A stretch of DNA of 64,000 bases, taken from assembly GCF_900101345.1 (NCBI RefSeq), contig NZ_FMUX01000025.1, positions 1-64,000 of the forward strand, written 5' to 3'. Below the pieces are notes generated by a model. The model was given only the letters and a program-made list of their open reading frames with translations. It was not told the DNA's origin and did not search any database. Shown piece after piece: positions 8,644 through 17,096 of the stretch. The stretch is from Desulfoluna spongiiphila. GTDB taxonomy: Bacteria; Desulfobacterota; Desulfobacteria; Desulfobacterales; Desulfolunaceae. The position numbers were made by a program, and so were the translations under genes. Position 1 is the first letter of the stretch. Every line of letters starts with the position of its first letter.

Positions 8644-9441
8644 ATGCTGACATCGTTTATGATTTATGCGGTTGTGGGCGCCATTGCAGGCGTCCTGGCA
8701 GGACTCCTCGGCATCGGGGGCGGCCTGGTCATTGTTCCCATGCTGGTCTTCAGCTTCACCCTTCAGCACATCCCCCAGGAGCTCATGATGCACCTGGCCC
8801 TGGGCACCTCCCTGGCCAGCATCATCTTCACCTCCGTCTCCAGCTTCCGGGCCCACCACAAACGCGGCGCCGTGCGCTGGGACGTGTTCAAGCGAATCAC
8901 CCCGGGGATCCTTGTGGGTACCTTTGCCGGCTCCTGCGTGGCGTCGCGACTCCCCACCCACATCCTCAAAGGGATCTTTGTGGCCTTCCTCTACTACGTG
9001 GCCACCCAGATGATCCTCGGGAAAAAACCGGCCGCCACACGGCAGGTCCCCGGCACCACCGGCATCTTCGGGGCAGGGGGCGTCATCGGCTCCTTTTCCA
9101 GCCTGGTGGGCATCGGAGGCGGGACCCTGTCGGTCCCCTTCCTCACCTGGTGCAACATCCCCGTCCACCACGCCATCGGCACCTCATCTGCCATCGGCCT
9201 GCCCATCGCCCTGGCCGGTGCCTTCGGCTACATGCTCAACGGCCTGGGCACACCCAACCTCCCCGACCTCTCCCTGGGCTACGTCTACCTCCCGGCCCTT
9301 ATCGGCATCATCTGCTTCAGCGTCCTCACCGCCCCCTTGGGCGCAAAACTCGCCCACAGCCTCCCCGTGGACAAACTCAAACGCATCTTCGCCATCCTCC
9401 TCTACGTGGTGGCCACCCGCATGCTCATCAGCGTGTTTTAA
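8644..9441 (+). CDS. TauE/SafE family transporter (TSUP)
   Basis: 265 aa integral membrane protein with the family's repeated glycine-rich motif near the start of each half (GVLAGLLGIGGGLVIVPML near residue 15 and GSFSSLVGIGGGTLSVPFL near 150) and about eight hydrophobic segments. Members export or import small anions such as sulfite, sulfoacetate, taurine-derived acids or lactate-like acids. It lies 118 bp after the GntR gene on the same strand, with a GACCAAAAT half-site in the gap, and is followed by a strong bidirectional terminator. In a sulfate reducer a sulfur oxyanion substrate is tempting, but a FadR-type regulator fits a carboxylate equally well. Confidence 0.87.
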   Translation: MLTSFMIYAVVGAIAGVLAGLLGIGGGLVIVPMLVFSFTLQHIPQELMMHLALGTSLASIIFTSVSSFRAHHKRGAVRWDVFKRITPGILVGTFAGSCVASRLPTHILKGIFVAFLYYVATQMILGKKPAATRQVPGTTGIFGAGGVIGSFSSLVGIGGGTLSVPFLTWCNIPVHHAIGTSSAIGLPIALAGAFGYMLNGLGTPNLPDLSLGYVYLPALIGIICFSVLTAPLGAKLAHSLPVDKLKRIFAILLYVVATRMLISVF

Positions 9442-9452
9442 AACCAAAAAGC

Positions 9453-9494
9453 GCCTCCGGCGGCAAGGTGAGCCACCTTGAAAGCAGGTTGCCA
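9453..9494 (+). repeat. Interspersed repeat, left end only
   Basis: GCCTCCGGCGG followed by the CAAGGTGAGCCACCTTG hairpin directly after the TauE/SafE stop; the rest of the element is missing. Confidence 0.65.
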
Positions 9495-9516
9495 GAGGCA
9501 ACTCTACACAGACTAA

Positions 9517-9565
9517 AAAAAAGAGGCCGTGTGTCACCCCATGGGCGGCACACGGCCTCTTTTAT
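9517..9565. terminator. Bidirectional terminator
   Basis: AAGAGGCCGTGTG pairs with CACACGGCCTCTT, flanked by A- and T-runs on both sides. It separates the TauE/SafE gene (plus) from amt (minus). Confidence 0.88.
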
Positions 9566-9599
9566 TTCAACGCTCAAGCCAGCCCAAAAACCGACCATC

Positions 9600-9705
9600 A
9601 TTTCCGGGCGAAGCCCGTCAGCGAATGTGATCGACCTGAGGAACGAAGGTCGGGAGCATTCGCGAACCTGGGGTCAAGGGGCTTTAGCCCCTTGCCGCCG
9701 GAGGC
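9600..9705 (-). repeat. Interspersed repeat, partial, inverted
   Basis: It reads on the minus strand as GCCTCCGGCGG, an AAGGGGCT/AGCCCCTT hairpin, then the GCGAATG...CATTCGC hairpin of the left half. It sits 13 bp after the amt stop codon. Confidence 0.65.
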
Positions 9706-9718
9706 ATCTGTTTGTTTC

Positions 9719-11047
9719 TCATGATTTCACCAAACCGTAGCCCGTTTCTCCGTGGAGGACTTGATCGAGACCGATGAGCTCGGACTCTTCGTCGACGCGG
9801 AAGCCCAGGGTTTTTTCGATGACGAAGCACAGGAGAAGGGTGACGCTGGAGGCCAGAAGGATGGTTACCCCCATGCCCGTGGCCTGGACGAGGAGCTGGT
9901 CAAAGGGGCCCCAGGCTTTTCCCGCAGCGGCCGAGGCCTCGGCCATCCAGCTGTCCCGGATAAAAAAGGAGAGCATAAGAACGCCCAGGCCGCTGCCCAC
10001 GCCGTGGATGCCGAAGCAATCCAGGGAGTCGTCGTAGCCGAACCGGGTTTTCAGGGTCAGGGCCCAATAGCAAAGGCACGAGGAGAGAGCCCCTAAAACC
10101 AGGGCCCCGCCGGGCAGCACCACACCGGCGGCCGGGGTGATGACCACAAGGCCTGCCAGGATCCCCGAGACAAACCCCAGGGCGGTGGCCTTTTTGAAAA
10201 TCCACGCCTCAATGACCAGCCAGGTGAGGGCGCCTGAGGCGGCGGAGATCTGAGTCATGGCCAGGGCCCGGGCCGTGTCCAGGCCGCTGCCCAGGGTGGA
10301 GCCGGCGTTGAACCCGAACCACCCAACCCAGAGAAGGCCTGCGCCCATCATGGTCATGACAAGGTTGTTGGGATGAAAAGCGGTCCTGGGAAACCCCTTG
10401 CGCGGCCCGAGGTAAAGGGCGGCCACCAGGGCGCTGATCCCTGCAGAGACGTGAATCACCAGCCCCCCGGCAAGGTCGATAACCCCTGCGGCCCCGATGT
10501 TCAAAAGCCACCCGTCCGGCGCCCAGACCCAGTGGCACAAGGGGGCGTAGACAAAGAGAAACCACAGGGCGATAAAGGCAATGTACCCCCTGAACTGGAC
10601 CCGTTCGGCAATGGCCCCACTGATAAGAGCCGGGGTGATGATGGCAAATTTTCCCTGGAACATGGCGATGATGTACTCGGGGATCCCGTCGGTTACTGTC
10701 GAGTCGATGCCGGAAAGCAGAAAATAATCGGGATTCCAGCCCCAGAACCCGCCCAGGATACTCTTCCCGAAGGTGAGGCTGTATCCGCACACCACCCAGA
10801 GCACCCCGATGACGGCCAGGGCCACGAAGGTGTGCATCATGGTGGAGAGCACGTTCTTGGTCCGCACCAATCCGCCGTAAAACATGGCCAGGCCCGGTAC
10901 CATCAGAAGCACCAGGGCCGTTGAGATAAGCATCCAGCTCGTGCTGCCCGTGTCCACCCCGTCACCGGAGAGGGCAAAGGCCGACCCCTTCAGCACCACC
11001 CATGCCCCTGCCGTCATCATCGCTGTTCGAAACCTGTTTCGCATCAT
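9719..11047 (-). CDS. amt: Ammonium transporter, Amt family
   Basis: 442 aa. A signal-like first helix (WVVLKGSAFAL) is followed by about eleven membrane helices. Family motifs include SWMLISTALVLLMVPGLAMFYGGL, the pore region FQGKFAIITPALISGAIAERV, HVSAGISALVAALYLGPRKGF and DDSLDCFGIHGVGSGLG, which holds one of the paired pore histidines. GGGGAT precedes the ATG at 11047. No glnK is next to it, unlike most bacterial amt loci. A TGGCACG-N4-TTGAT element at 11133-11118 suggests sigma-54 control, as expected for nitrogen-regulated amt, though its -12 core is imperfect. Confidence 0.95.
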   Translation of the reverse strand: MMRNRFRTAMMTAGAWVVLKGSAFALSGDGVDTGSTSWMLISTALVLLMVPGLAMFYGGLVRTKNVLSTMMHTFVALAVIGVLWVVCGYSLTFGKSILGGFWGWNPDYFLLSGIDSTVTDGIPEYIIAMFQGKFAIITPALISGAIAERVQFRGYIAFIALWFLFVYAPLCHWVWAPDGWLLNIGAAGVIDLAGGLVIHVSAGISALVAALYLGPRKGFPRTAFHPNNLVMTMMGAGLLWVGWFGFNAGSTLGSGLDTARALAMTQISAASGALTWLVIEAWIFKKATALGFVSGILAGLVVITPAAGVVLPGGALVLGALSSCLCYWALTLKTRFGYDDSLDCFGIHGVGSGLGVLMLSFFIRDSWMAEASAAAGKAWGPFDQLLVQATGMGVTILLASSVTLLLCFVIEKTLGFRVDEESELIGLDQVLHGETGYGLVKS

Positions 11048-11117
11048 TTATCCCCATCAGAAAGTTCACAAAAAAGCCCTTACGGCAAATTTCCTCATGA
11101 TTTCGGGGATATCTCTA

Positions 11118-11133
11118 ATCAATATCCGTGCCA
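11118..11133 (-). promoter_or_regulatory. Candidate sigma-54 promoter of amt
   Basis: The minus strand reads TGGCACG GATA TTGAT with exactly ten bases between the -24 GG and the -12 G. The consensus TTGC has become TTGA. It lies about 70 bases before the amt start. Confidence 0.42.
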
Positions 11134-11329
11134 TCTCGTGACATACGGATATATGGGTCAGCAATTCAACCAGTTATATTCATGCCCGCACACAACAGCA
11201 GCGCAAGCAAAATAACATTTATGTAATTCATAAAGCGCATTCATTGCAGTTTTGTTGTTTTCCACCCCGCAAAAAAGATGCGGAAAACCTTCTATGCAAC
11301 CACAGAGGGCTCAGAAAAAACAAAAAAAA

Positions 11330-11499
11330 GCCTCCGGCGGCAAGGTGTGCCACCTTGAAAGCAAATTGCGAATGCGCTTTCCCCTTCGTTCCTCAGGGAA
11401 AATCGCACTCGCCTTTGGTTCAGATTAAACGGAGTCTGTTTTTAAAAGCTGTTTATCAAACTTTTCAAAAATTTGGTCCCCGGCAGGGCCGCCGGAGGC
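11330..11499 (+). repeat. Interspersed hairpin repeat, full copy
   Basis: Standard type: GCCTCCGGCGG, CAAGGTGTGCCACCTTG hairpin, GCGAATGCGC...CACTCGC hairpin, AAACTTTTCAAAAATTT, CCGCCGGAGGC. Two extra right halves follow in tandem. Confidence 0.88.
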
Positions 11500-11726
11500 A
11501 TCCTCAGGGAAAATCACAATTGTCTTGGGTTTAGATTAAATTAAACGGAGCCTGTTTTTAAAAACTGTTTATCAAACTTTTCAAAAGTTTGGCCCCCGGC
11601 AGGGCCGCCGGAGGCATCCTCAGGGAAAATCACATTCGCCTTGGGTTCAGATTAAACGGAATCTGTTTTTAAAACCTGTTTGTTAAACTTTTTAAAAGGT
11701 TAGCCCCCGGCAGGGCCGCCGGAGGC
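11500..11726 (+). repeat. Two tandem right halves of the interspersed repeat
   Basis: Two units of 116 and 111 bp run ATCCTCAGGGAAAATCAC...CCGCCGGAGGC (11500-11615 and 11616-11726). Each repeats only the second half of the element. The array abuts the stop codon of the NtrC-type regulator at 11744. Confidence 0.82.
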
Positions 11727-11743
11727 TTTTTTGGCCCGAGTCC

Positions 11744-13177
11744 TCAGTCGCCCTGCTTCATTTTTTTGAGCCGTTTGCTCAGGGCGGGCTGGGAGATGCC
11801 GATGAGGCGACTGGCGATGGACTGGTTGCCGTCGGCGCGCTTCATGGCTTCTGTCACCAGAAGATCCGTCACGTCATGGACGGAAGGCAGGGATTTTGAG
11901 GAGACAAAGACGCTCTCGTCCTCAGGGACGTCACGGGCGTCGTGGTCATGGGCGGGCAGGGTCATGGAGCCGATCTTGCGTTTGAAGGCGTCCAGGGAAA
12001 GCATCTTCGCCTTGTGGGTGCTGACGGCGTCATGGGCCATGGCCTGGAGTTCCCGGACGTTGCCGGGGAAGGGGTAGTTGGCAAGAAGGGTCTCCAGCTC
12101 CCGGGGGTAGGTGGGCCGCTTTTTGCCCAGGGCGTCGGCGGCTTCGCCGAGGAAGTGGTTGAGGAGAAGGGGAATATCCCCTTTGCGCTCCCGCAAAGGG
12201 GGGATATGCACGTGGTGGGCACAGAGGCGGTAGTAGAGGTCCTTCCGGAACTCTCCCTTGGCCTGTTTCTTGTCCAGATCCTGGTTGGTGGCCACCACGA
12301 TGCGGGCGTTCATGCGCTTGGGGCGATCGTTCCCCAGGGGATAGTACTCCCCGTTCTGGATCAGGCGAAGCAGCTTCACCTGGGAGGTGACACTCAGGTC
12401 CCCGATCTCATCGAGAAAGAGGGTTCCCTGGGCTGCCTGCTCAACCATCCCCTTGCGCACCCCGTGGGCGCTGGTAAAGGCCCCCGGGGCGTGGCCGAAG
12501 AGGGTATCGGAAAAGACATTGTCGTCCAGGCCCGCCACGTTGATGGAGACCAGGGGGCCCTCCACTCCGCTGAGGCGATGGGCGGTGTGGGCAAAAAGCT
12601 CTTTTCCCACGCCGCTCTCCCCGGTGATGAGGATGGGCATGGCGCTTTTGGCAACAGACTCCAGGTATTGAAACACGGCGCGCATGGCCTTGTCGCCGGT
12701 TAAAATCTCTTCAAAGGCCTCCGGGTTTTCCAGGCGGTCATGGAGAAGGCGGCTTCTGATCTCCTTGTGTTCCTTGGACATCTCCACCATCTGAATGGCA
12801 CGGTTGACACCCAGGACCAGGCGATCCTCTTCGTTGGTCTTGACGAAGTAGTCGTAGGCACCCAGCTTCATGCACCGGACGGCCGGCTCGATCTGGTTGA
12901 TTCCGCTGATGATGATCACCCCCACCTCGGGGTGCTCCTCGATGATGGACGAAAGGAGCTTGTCCCCGGAGAGCCAGGGCATGTTCAGGTCCAGCAGCAC
13001 CAGGCCGAAGCCGCCCTGGGCCAGGATCCCCATCACCTCCCGGCTGTCCTGACAGCGGGTGAGGTTGTTGATGCCGGCCGATCGCTCCAGGGCGATGGAG
13101 AGGCTTCGGATAAACGGCTCTTCATCGTCGACGATCAGCACCTTGAACGAGGGGTAAAGGGATTTGCGCGGAATCAC
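11744..13177 (-). CDS. Sigma-54-dependent response regulator, NtrC type
   Basis: 477 aa. A receiver (acidic pair in LIVDDEE, phospho-acceptor Asp63 in LLDLNMP, Lys113) is followed by an AAA+ activator domain with Walker A GESGVGKE (186-193), Walker B LFLDEIGD and arginine-finger region, and a Fis-type helix-turn-helix at the C-terminus (QSIASRLIGISQPALSKRLKKM). The sigma-54 contact loop reads GAFTSA (232-237) instead of the usual GAFTGA. The start overlaps the stop of the sensor kinase gene by ATGA, so the two are co-translated partners. The sigma-54 promoter ahead of the adjacent symporter gene is the natural target. Confidence 0.93.
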   Translation of the reverse strand: MIPRKSLYPSFKVLIVDDEEPFIRSLSIALERSAGINNLTRCQDSREVMGILAQGGFGLVLLDLNMPWLSGDKLLSSIIEEHPEVGVIIISGINQIEPAVRCMKLGAYDYFVKTNEEDRLVLGVNRAIQMVEMSKEHKEIRSRLLHDRLENPEAFEEILTGDKAMRAVFQYLESVAKSAMPILITGESGVGKELFAHTAHRLSGVEGPLVSINVAGLDDNVFSDTLFGHAPGAFTSAHGVRKGMVEQAAQGTLFLDEIGDLSVTSQVKLLRLIQNGEYYPLGNDRPKRMNARIVVATNQDLDKKQAKGEFRKDLYYRLCAHHVHIPPLRERKGDIPLLLNHFLGEAADALGKKRPTYPRELETLLANYPFPGNVRELQAMAHDAVSTHKAKMLSLDAFKRKIGSMTLPAHDHDARDVPEDESVFVSSKSLPSVHDVTDLLVTEAMKRADGNQSIASRLIGISQPALSKRLKKMKQGD

Positions 13178-14919
13178 GGGCGAGTCCTTCTGAACATTGG
13201 AAGTCTAAGGGAAGCGGTGGTGCCTTCTCCGGGTTCGGAGACAAAATCCAGCACGCCGCCATGCTCGTTGACAATGGTGGTGGAAACGGAGAGGCCGAGG
13301 CCGGTGCCTCCGGTGTCCCGCTTGGTGGTAAAAAAAGGATCGGTGAGGTGGGGCAGGTGGTCGGGGTCGATGCCGGTGCCCTCATCGCGAACCTCCAGGA
13401 CGACCCCTTTGCGGTCCGGGCTGTTGAAGGTCTTAAGGGCGATGCACTGGTCCGGTGCCGACAGGGCCTGGCAGGCATTTAAGATCAGGTTCACCACCAC
13501 CTGCTCGATGCGCTGGGGGTTGCCGCGCACCTTGCACAGGCTGTCGCTGCAGGAGACCGAAAAGCAGTGGGTGGCCTTTTTGATGGAGTTGTCCACCAGC
13601 CGCGCGGCGGCGCGGACCACCTCGTTTAAATCCATGACCTCCATCTGCCGGGAGTTGTCGATGCGGGAAAAGTCTTTCAGGTCTTCCACGATGTGCTTGA
13701 TGCGCTTGCCCCCGGCCTGCATCTCGGAGAGCATGTGGGGAATCTCTTCCCGCATGCGGGTGTATTCGAGGCCCCCCACCAGAAAGTCCCCGTGCTGTTC
13801 GTAGTACCCCTCCAGAATGGGCCACAGGTCTTCAAAGGAGTCCATGATCACGGGGGTATTTAAGAGGACCAGGCTGTTGGGATTGTTGATCTCATGGGCC
13901 ACCCCCGAGACGAGGATCCCCAGAGAGGCCATCTTGTCCGCCTGGATGAGCTGCTGCTGCTGGAGGTGAAGCTCCCGGGTGCGGTTAGCCACCTCCCGTT
14001 TCAGGGTGCGGTTCCACATGAGGATCGCGCCCATCATCAGCACCAGGGGAACCACCACCACCATGCTGATCTTCACGATGCGCGTCCACGACGGGGTCCG
14101 CGGCTCCAGGACCCCGAGCCACTTGTCGTAGATCTCCTGGTACCGGCCCGTGTTCTTCAGGATGGAGAGCCCCTCGTTGAGCCGGGCCTGAAGCTCTGCA
14201 TTCCCTTTTTTCACGGCGTAACAATACTTGAAGCTCACCGCGGTCTTGCCCGAGGTGACGATGTTGGAGAGGCGGTGTTTCCGGCCCAGATAGAGCCCCG
14301 GCAGGTTGGCCACCACGGCGTAATCGTGCTTGCCCGAGGCCAGGAGCCGCAGGGCGTTGGCGTGGGTATCGGTGAGGATCACCGTGATGCCCCCATGCTT
14401 GACGAGGTTGTCGTGCATGGAACCGGCCTCCTGGACGATGGCCTCAAAGCCCACAAGGTCATCGACGCTCTTGGCGCTGGGGGAGCCTTTGCGGTAAAAA
14501 ATGGATTGATGGATCAGGGCGTGGGGAACGAAATCAAACACGGACTGCCGCTCTTCGGTGAACACCGTGCCGGGCAACACGTCCACCTCCCCTTTTTCAA
14601 GGGCGGTGCGCATCTCGCTCCAGTTGCCAAGACGGATCTCGATGTTGAGGCCCATGACCTCGGCAATGGCCCGGGTGAGCTCCACGTTGTAACCTGCGGG
14701 GTTGCCCTCCTCATCCAGGTACTCGTAGGGAGGGTAATAGTAGTCGCCGCCCACGATGTAGGTTTTGTTGGAATCCACGGGGGTAAGGGCCCGTGCGGGT
14801 TCGGGCAGGAAGGCCTGAGAAACAAGGGAGACCAGCAGAAGAAGCACCATGCCCGCGAGCTTTACAGCCCGCTGCTGAGCCGACCCGGCGCTCCCCATGA
14901 ATATAAAACACGTTCTCAT
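13174..14919 (-). CDS. Sensor histidine kinase with amino-acid-binding type periplasmic domain
   Basis: About 581 aa from the ATG at 14919; an upstream ATG at 14952 is possible and neither has a strong ribosome site. A secretion helix (LAGMVLLLLVSLVSQA) precedes a solute-binding domain of the family 3 type (YYPPYEYLDEEGNPAGYNVELTRAIAEVMG...), then one membrane helix (RIVKISMVVVVPLVLMMGAI), a coiled coil, HisKA with the H-box SGVAHEINNPNSLV, and HATPase (NLILNACQAL, DEGTGIDPDHL, GGTGLGLS). Family 3 domains bind polar amino acids and related acids. With the NtrC-type partner and the neighbouring DAACS symporter, this is likely a DctB-DctD-like substrate-induction system. Confidence 0.9.
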   Translation of the reverse strand: MRTCFIFMGSAGSAQQRAVKLAGMVLLLLVSLVSQAFLPEPARALTPVDSNKTYIVGGDYYYPPYEYLDEEGNPAGYNVELTRAIAEVMGLNIEIRLGNWSEMRTALEKGEVDVLPGTVFTEERQSVFDFVPHALIHQSIFYRKGSPSAKSVDDLVGFEAIVQEAGSMHDNLVKHGGITVILTDTHANALRLLASGKHDYAVVANLPGLYLGRKHRLSNIVTSGKTAVSFKYCYAVKKGNAELQARLNEGLSILKNTGRYQEIYDKWLGVLEPRTPSWTRIVKISMVVVVPLVLMMGAILMWNRTLKREVANRTRELHLQQQQLIQADKMASLGILVSGVAHEINNPNSLVLLNTPVIMDSFEDLWPILEGYYEQHGDFLVGGLEYTRMREEIPHMLSEMQAGGKRIKHIVEDLKDFSRIDNSRQMEVMDLNEVVRAAARLVDNSIKKATHCFSVSCSDSLCKVRGNPQRIEQVVVNLILNACQALSAPDQCIALKTFNSPDRKGVVLEVRDEGTGIDPDHLPHLTDPFFTTKRDTGGTGLGLSVSTTIVNEHGGVLDFVSEPGEGTTASLRLPMFRRTRP

Positions 14920-15009
14920 AACCGACCTATTCTTAAATGAAACCACACCCATCGAACCCTGTCATGGTTATGACCCCCGGGGGCTGTTCTGTCAATACGG
15001 GTTTGCATG

Positions 15010-15063
15010 AAAAAAAACGGGCCGGATACCCTCTCTCTTCTGGGAGAAAAGCGTCCGGCCCGT
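15010..15063 (-). terminator. Terminator of the symporter gene
   Basis: ACGGGCCGGA pairs with TCCGGCCCGT around an internal loop. On the minus strand the stem is followed by a run of T. It insulates the symporter from the downstream kinase-regulator genes. Confidence 0.85.
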
Positions 15064-15102
15064 CACGGAGAAAACCTTTAAGGGACAGCAGCCCCGCGTT
15101 GG

Positions 15103-16419
15103 TTACATTTCGACCATGGCGCCGTTGTCCCAGATCTCCTGGTCGAGCTCGCCTTCGGACTTGGCCACCGCACAGGTCACGGCGAGGTCGCCGGTGACGT
15201 TCAGGGAGGTTCGCCCCATGTCCAGCAGGGCGTCGATGCCGAAAATCATGGCATAGGCCGCGGCAACGGCAGAGCCGGGCTCGACCTTGAGGCCCACGGA
15301 TTCAAGAACCATGAGCAGCATGATGGCACCGGCACCGGGGACGCCGGCAGAACCGATGGAGATAAGAACCGCTGTGGCGATCACCGTCAGCTGCATGTCA
15401 AGGGCCAGGGGAGCGCCGATGGCAAGGCTAACGAAAATGGCACAGACACCCTGGTAGATGGCGGCACCGTCCATGTTCAAGGTGGCCCCCAGGGGCAGGG
15501 AAAAGGAGTAGACCCCACGGGAAACCCCCAGGTTCTTCTCGGCCACTTCCATGCTCACGGGAAGGGTGCCGCCGCTGCTGCGGGTCACAAAGGAGGTGAT
15601 GATGGCTGCGCGGGAGCGGGAGAGAAACTCAAAGAAGTTGATGCCGTAAAGGGTAAGCAGGCCGCCGTACACAAACACCGCATGGCAGATGAAGGAGGCG
15701 TAGACGGTGAGGGTCACCAGGGCCAGGGGACCGAAGGCCTGGGCTCCCTGCTTGCCGAAGACAACGGCGATGAGGGCAAACACACCGATGGGGGCCACCT
15801 CAAGGATCCAGCCAACCACCTTGTACATCACCTCGGCGCCGCCTTCAAAGAAGGCAAACATCGTCTGGGCGGCGTTCTGAATCCGCTCGTCGTTGCTTTC
15901 ACGCAGATGGGACAGGCCGATGCCGAAGAAAATGGAGAAGAAAATGGTGGGCAGCATCTTGCCGGAGGTGATGGCCCCAAAGGGGTTGGTGGGAATGATG
16001 TTGAGCAGGGTATCCACCATGGAGGGCGGGGTAATGGACTTGCCCTTGGCGCCGGCAATCCCCACCAGCTCCATGCCCGAGCCGGGGTTGAAGAGGTTGG
16101 CAAAGAGAAGGCCGATGGCCACGGCAAAGGCCGAGGTCAACAGATAGAGTACCAGCGCCTTGACGCCGATGCGGCCCAGGCGCGAGGGGTGCACGCTGGC
16201 GGCGCCCACCACCAGGGTGAAAATCACCACGGGCATCACGATCATCTTCAGGAGCCGTACAAAGGCCGTACCCAGCGGAGCAACGCTGGCAATCTTGGGC
16301 CCGAAGATCAGGCCGGCCACCGCACCGAGCACCAGACCGATCAAGATACGTAGCAACAGGTTTGTGTTAAAATACCAACCAAACAGTCCCGATTTTTTTT
16401 CACTGCTATTCTGTGTCAT
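15103..16419 (-). CDS. DAACS family dicarboxylate/amino acid:cation symporter
   Basis: 438 aa from the ATG at 16419, with GGGGAATAG just upstream; a longer frame to 16458 lacks a ribosome site. Eight-helix glutamate/C4-dicarboxylate carrier family: RLLKMIVMPVVIFTLVVGAAS, the serine-rich re-entrant loop TSFVTRSSGGTLPVSM, the NMDGAAIYQ motif and the second loop SAGVPGAGAIMLL. Members move glutamate, aspartate or C4-dicarboxylates inward with Na+ or H+. A strong sigma-54 promoter lies 70-85 bp upstream, and an NtrC-type two-component pair sits on the same strand just downstream, so substrate-induced expression is likely. Confidence 0.92.
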   Translation of the reverse strand: MTQNSSEKKSGLFGWYFNTNLLLRILIGLVLGAVAGLIFGPKIASVAPLGTAFVRLLKMIVMPVVIFTLVVGAASVHPSRLGRIGVKALVLYLLTSAFAVAIGLLFANLFNPGSGMELVGIAGAKGKSITPPSMVDTLLNIIPTNPFGAITSGKMLPTIFFSIFFGIGLSHLRESNDERIQNAAQTMFAFFEGGAEVMYKVVGWILEVAPIGVFALIAVVFGKQGAQAFGPLALVTLTVYASFICHAVFVYGGLLTLYGINFFEFLSRSRAAIITSFVTRSSGGTLPVSMEVAEKNLGVSRGVYSFSLPLGATLNMDGAAIYQGVCAIFVSLAIGAPLALDMQLTVIATAVLISIGSAGVPGAGAIMLLMVLESVGLKVEPGSAVAAAYAMIFGIDALLDMGRTSLNVTGDLAVTCAVAKSEGELDQEIWDNGAMVEM

Positions 16420-16487
16420 GTCTATTCCCCATCCGTGATGAATAAAACTTAAATACAATCCAAATTTATTTGATTAACCAAGACATG

Positions 16488-16503
16488 AGCACAGACAGTG
16501 CCA
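16488..16503 (-). promoter_or_regulatory. Sigma-54 promoter of the symporter gene
   Basis: The minus strand reads TGGCACT GTCT GTGCT, with GG (16502-16501), ten bases, then GC (16490-16489), matching TGGCAC-N5-TTGCW at all but one core position. Predicted transcription start is near 16478, about 58 bases before the ATG. Confidence 0.75.
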
Positions 16504-16559
16504 ACCCGGAATCAAACTGCATGACACCTTGATATCACATAAAATTTTACAACAAGAAT

Positions 16560-16584
16560 TCCCTTTGCATGCCCCCGAAAGGGA
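16560..16584. promoter_or_regulatory. Candidate activator site upstream of the sigma-54 promoter
   Basis: TCCCTTT and AAAGGGA form a perfect inverted repeat with an 11-bp centre, 60-80 bp upstream of the sigma-54 promoter. It is a candidate site for the neighbouring NtrC-type regulator. Only one copy was noticed. Confidence 0.3.
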
Positions 16585-16727
16585 TATAACCTGTTGACAC
16601 CCCAAAGGCCCTTCGGACTCTCATTCAATCAAAAAAAACAGTTACATACATCAAATACCGGAGGTTATAGCGGATCACAGGTTATAAGGGTTTGGCCTTC
16701 TTATGGTCAAAGTGCATGGAAAAGCCT

Positions 16728-16936
16728 GCCTCCGGCGGGTCGCTTTTTTGGAAAAAAGCTCCGCAAAAAACGTTCCTAATACACCCGCGCTTCGTTTTGG
16801 TCGCCCTTCAGGGCGATCAAAACGAAGCGCGGGTGAGAAAAAGTCAAAAGTATTTCGGCGGAGCCTGGAAAGGATTGCTTAAGACCTGTTTGTCAAACTT
16901 TTCAAAAGGTTGGCCCCCGGCAGGGCCACCGGAGGC
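16728..16936 (+). repeat. Interspersed hairpin repeat, type B with inserted hairpin
   Basis: The same type B arms as at 223-377, but the middle contains an extra palindrome at 16782-16835. The left flank CCTTCTTATGGTCAAAGTG is also family-specific. The right terminus reads CCACCGGAGGC with one change. Confidence 0.85.
16782..16835. repeat. Long near-perfect palindrome inside the repeat
   Basis: A 26-bp stem begins CACCCGCGCTTCG and has a 2-nt loop. The only imperfection is G16800 opposite T16817, which would still pair as G-U in RNA. It is absent from the related type B copies at 223 and 21354. Confidence 0.9.
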
Positions 16937-17096
16937 TGTTTTTTCTTTATGCATGAGGTCATAAACGCTTTTATTTTTGAAAAAAAAGCCCATCCCCCTC
17001 GCACCTCCTGCAGGGGTGCTTATCTTACTTCCTAGCAGCCGAAAGCCCGGTCCCCGGCTTTCAGCCCCCATGTATCCCCAACCCAAGGAGGTACCC

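Noticed and set aside
11330..11726. CRISPR array
   Set aside because: Units are over 100 bp, the spacers are not unique, and no cas genes are present; this is a tandem expansion of the interspersed repeat.
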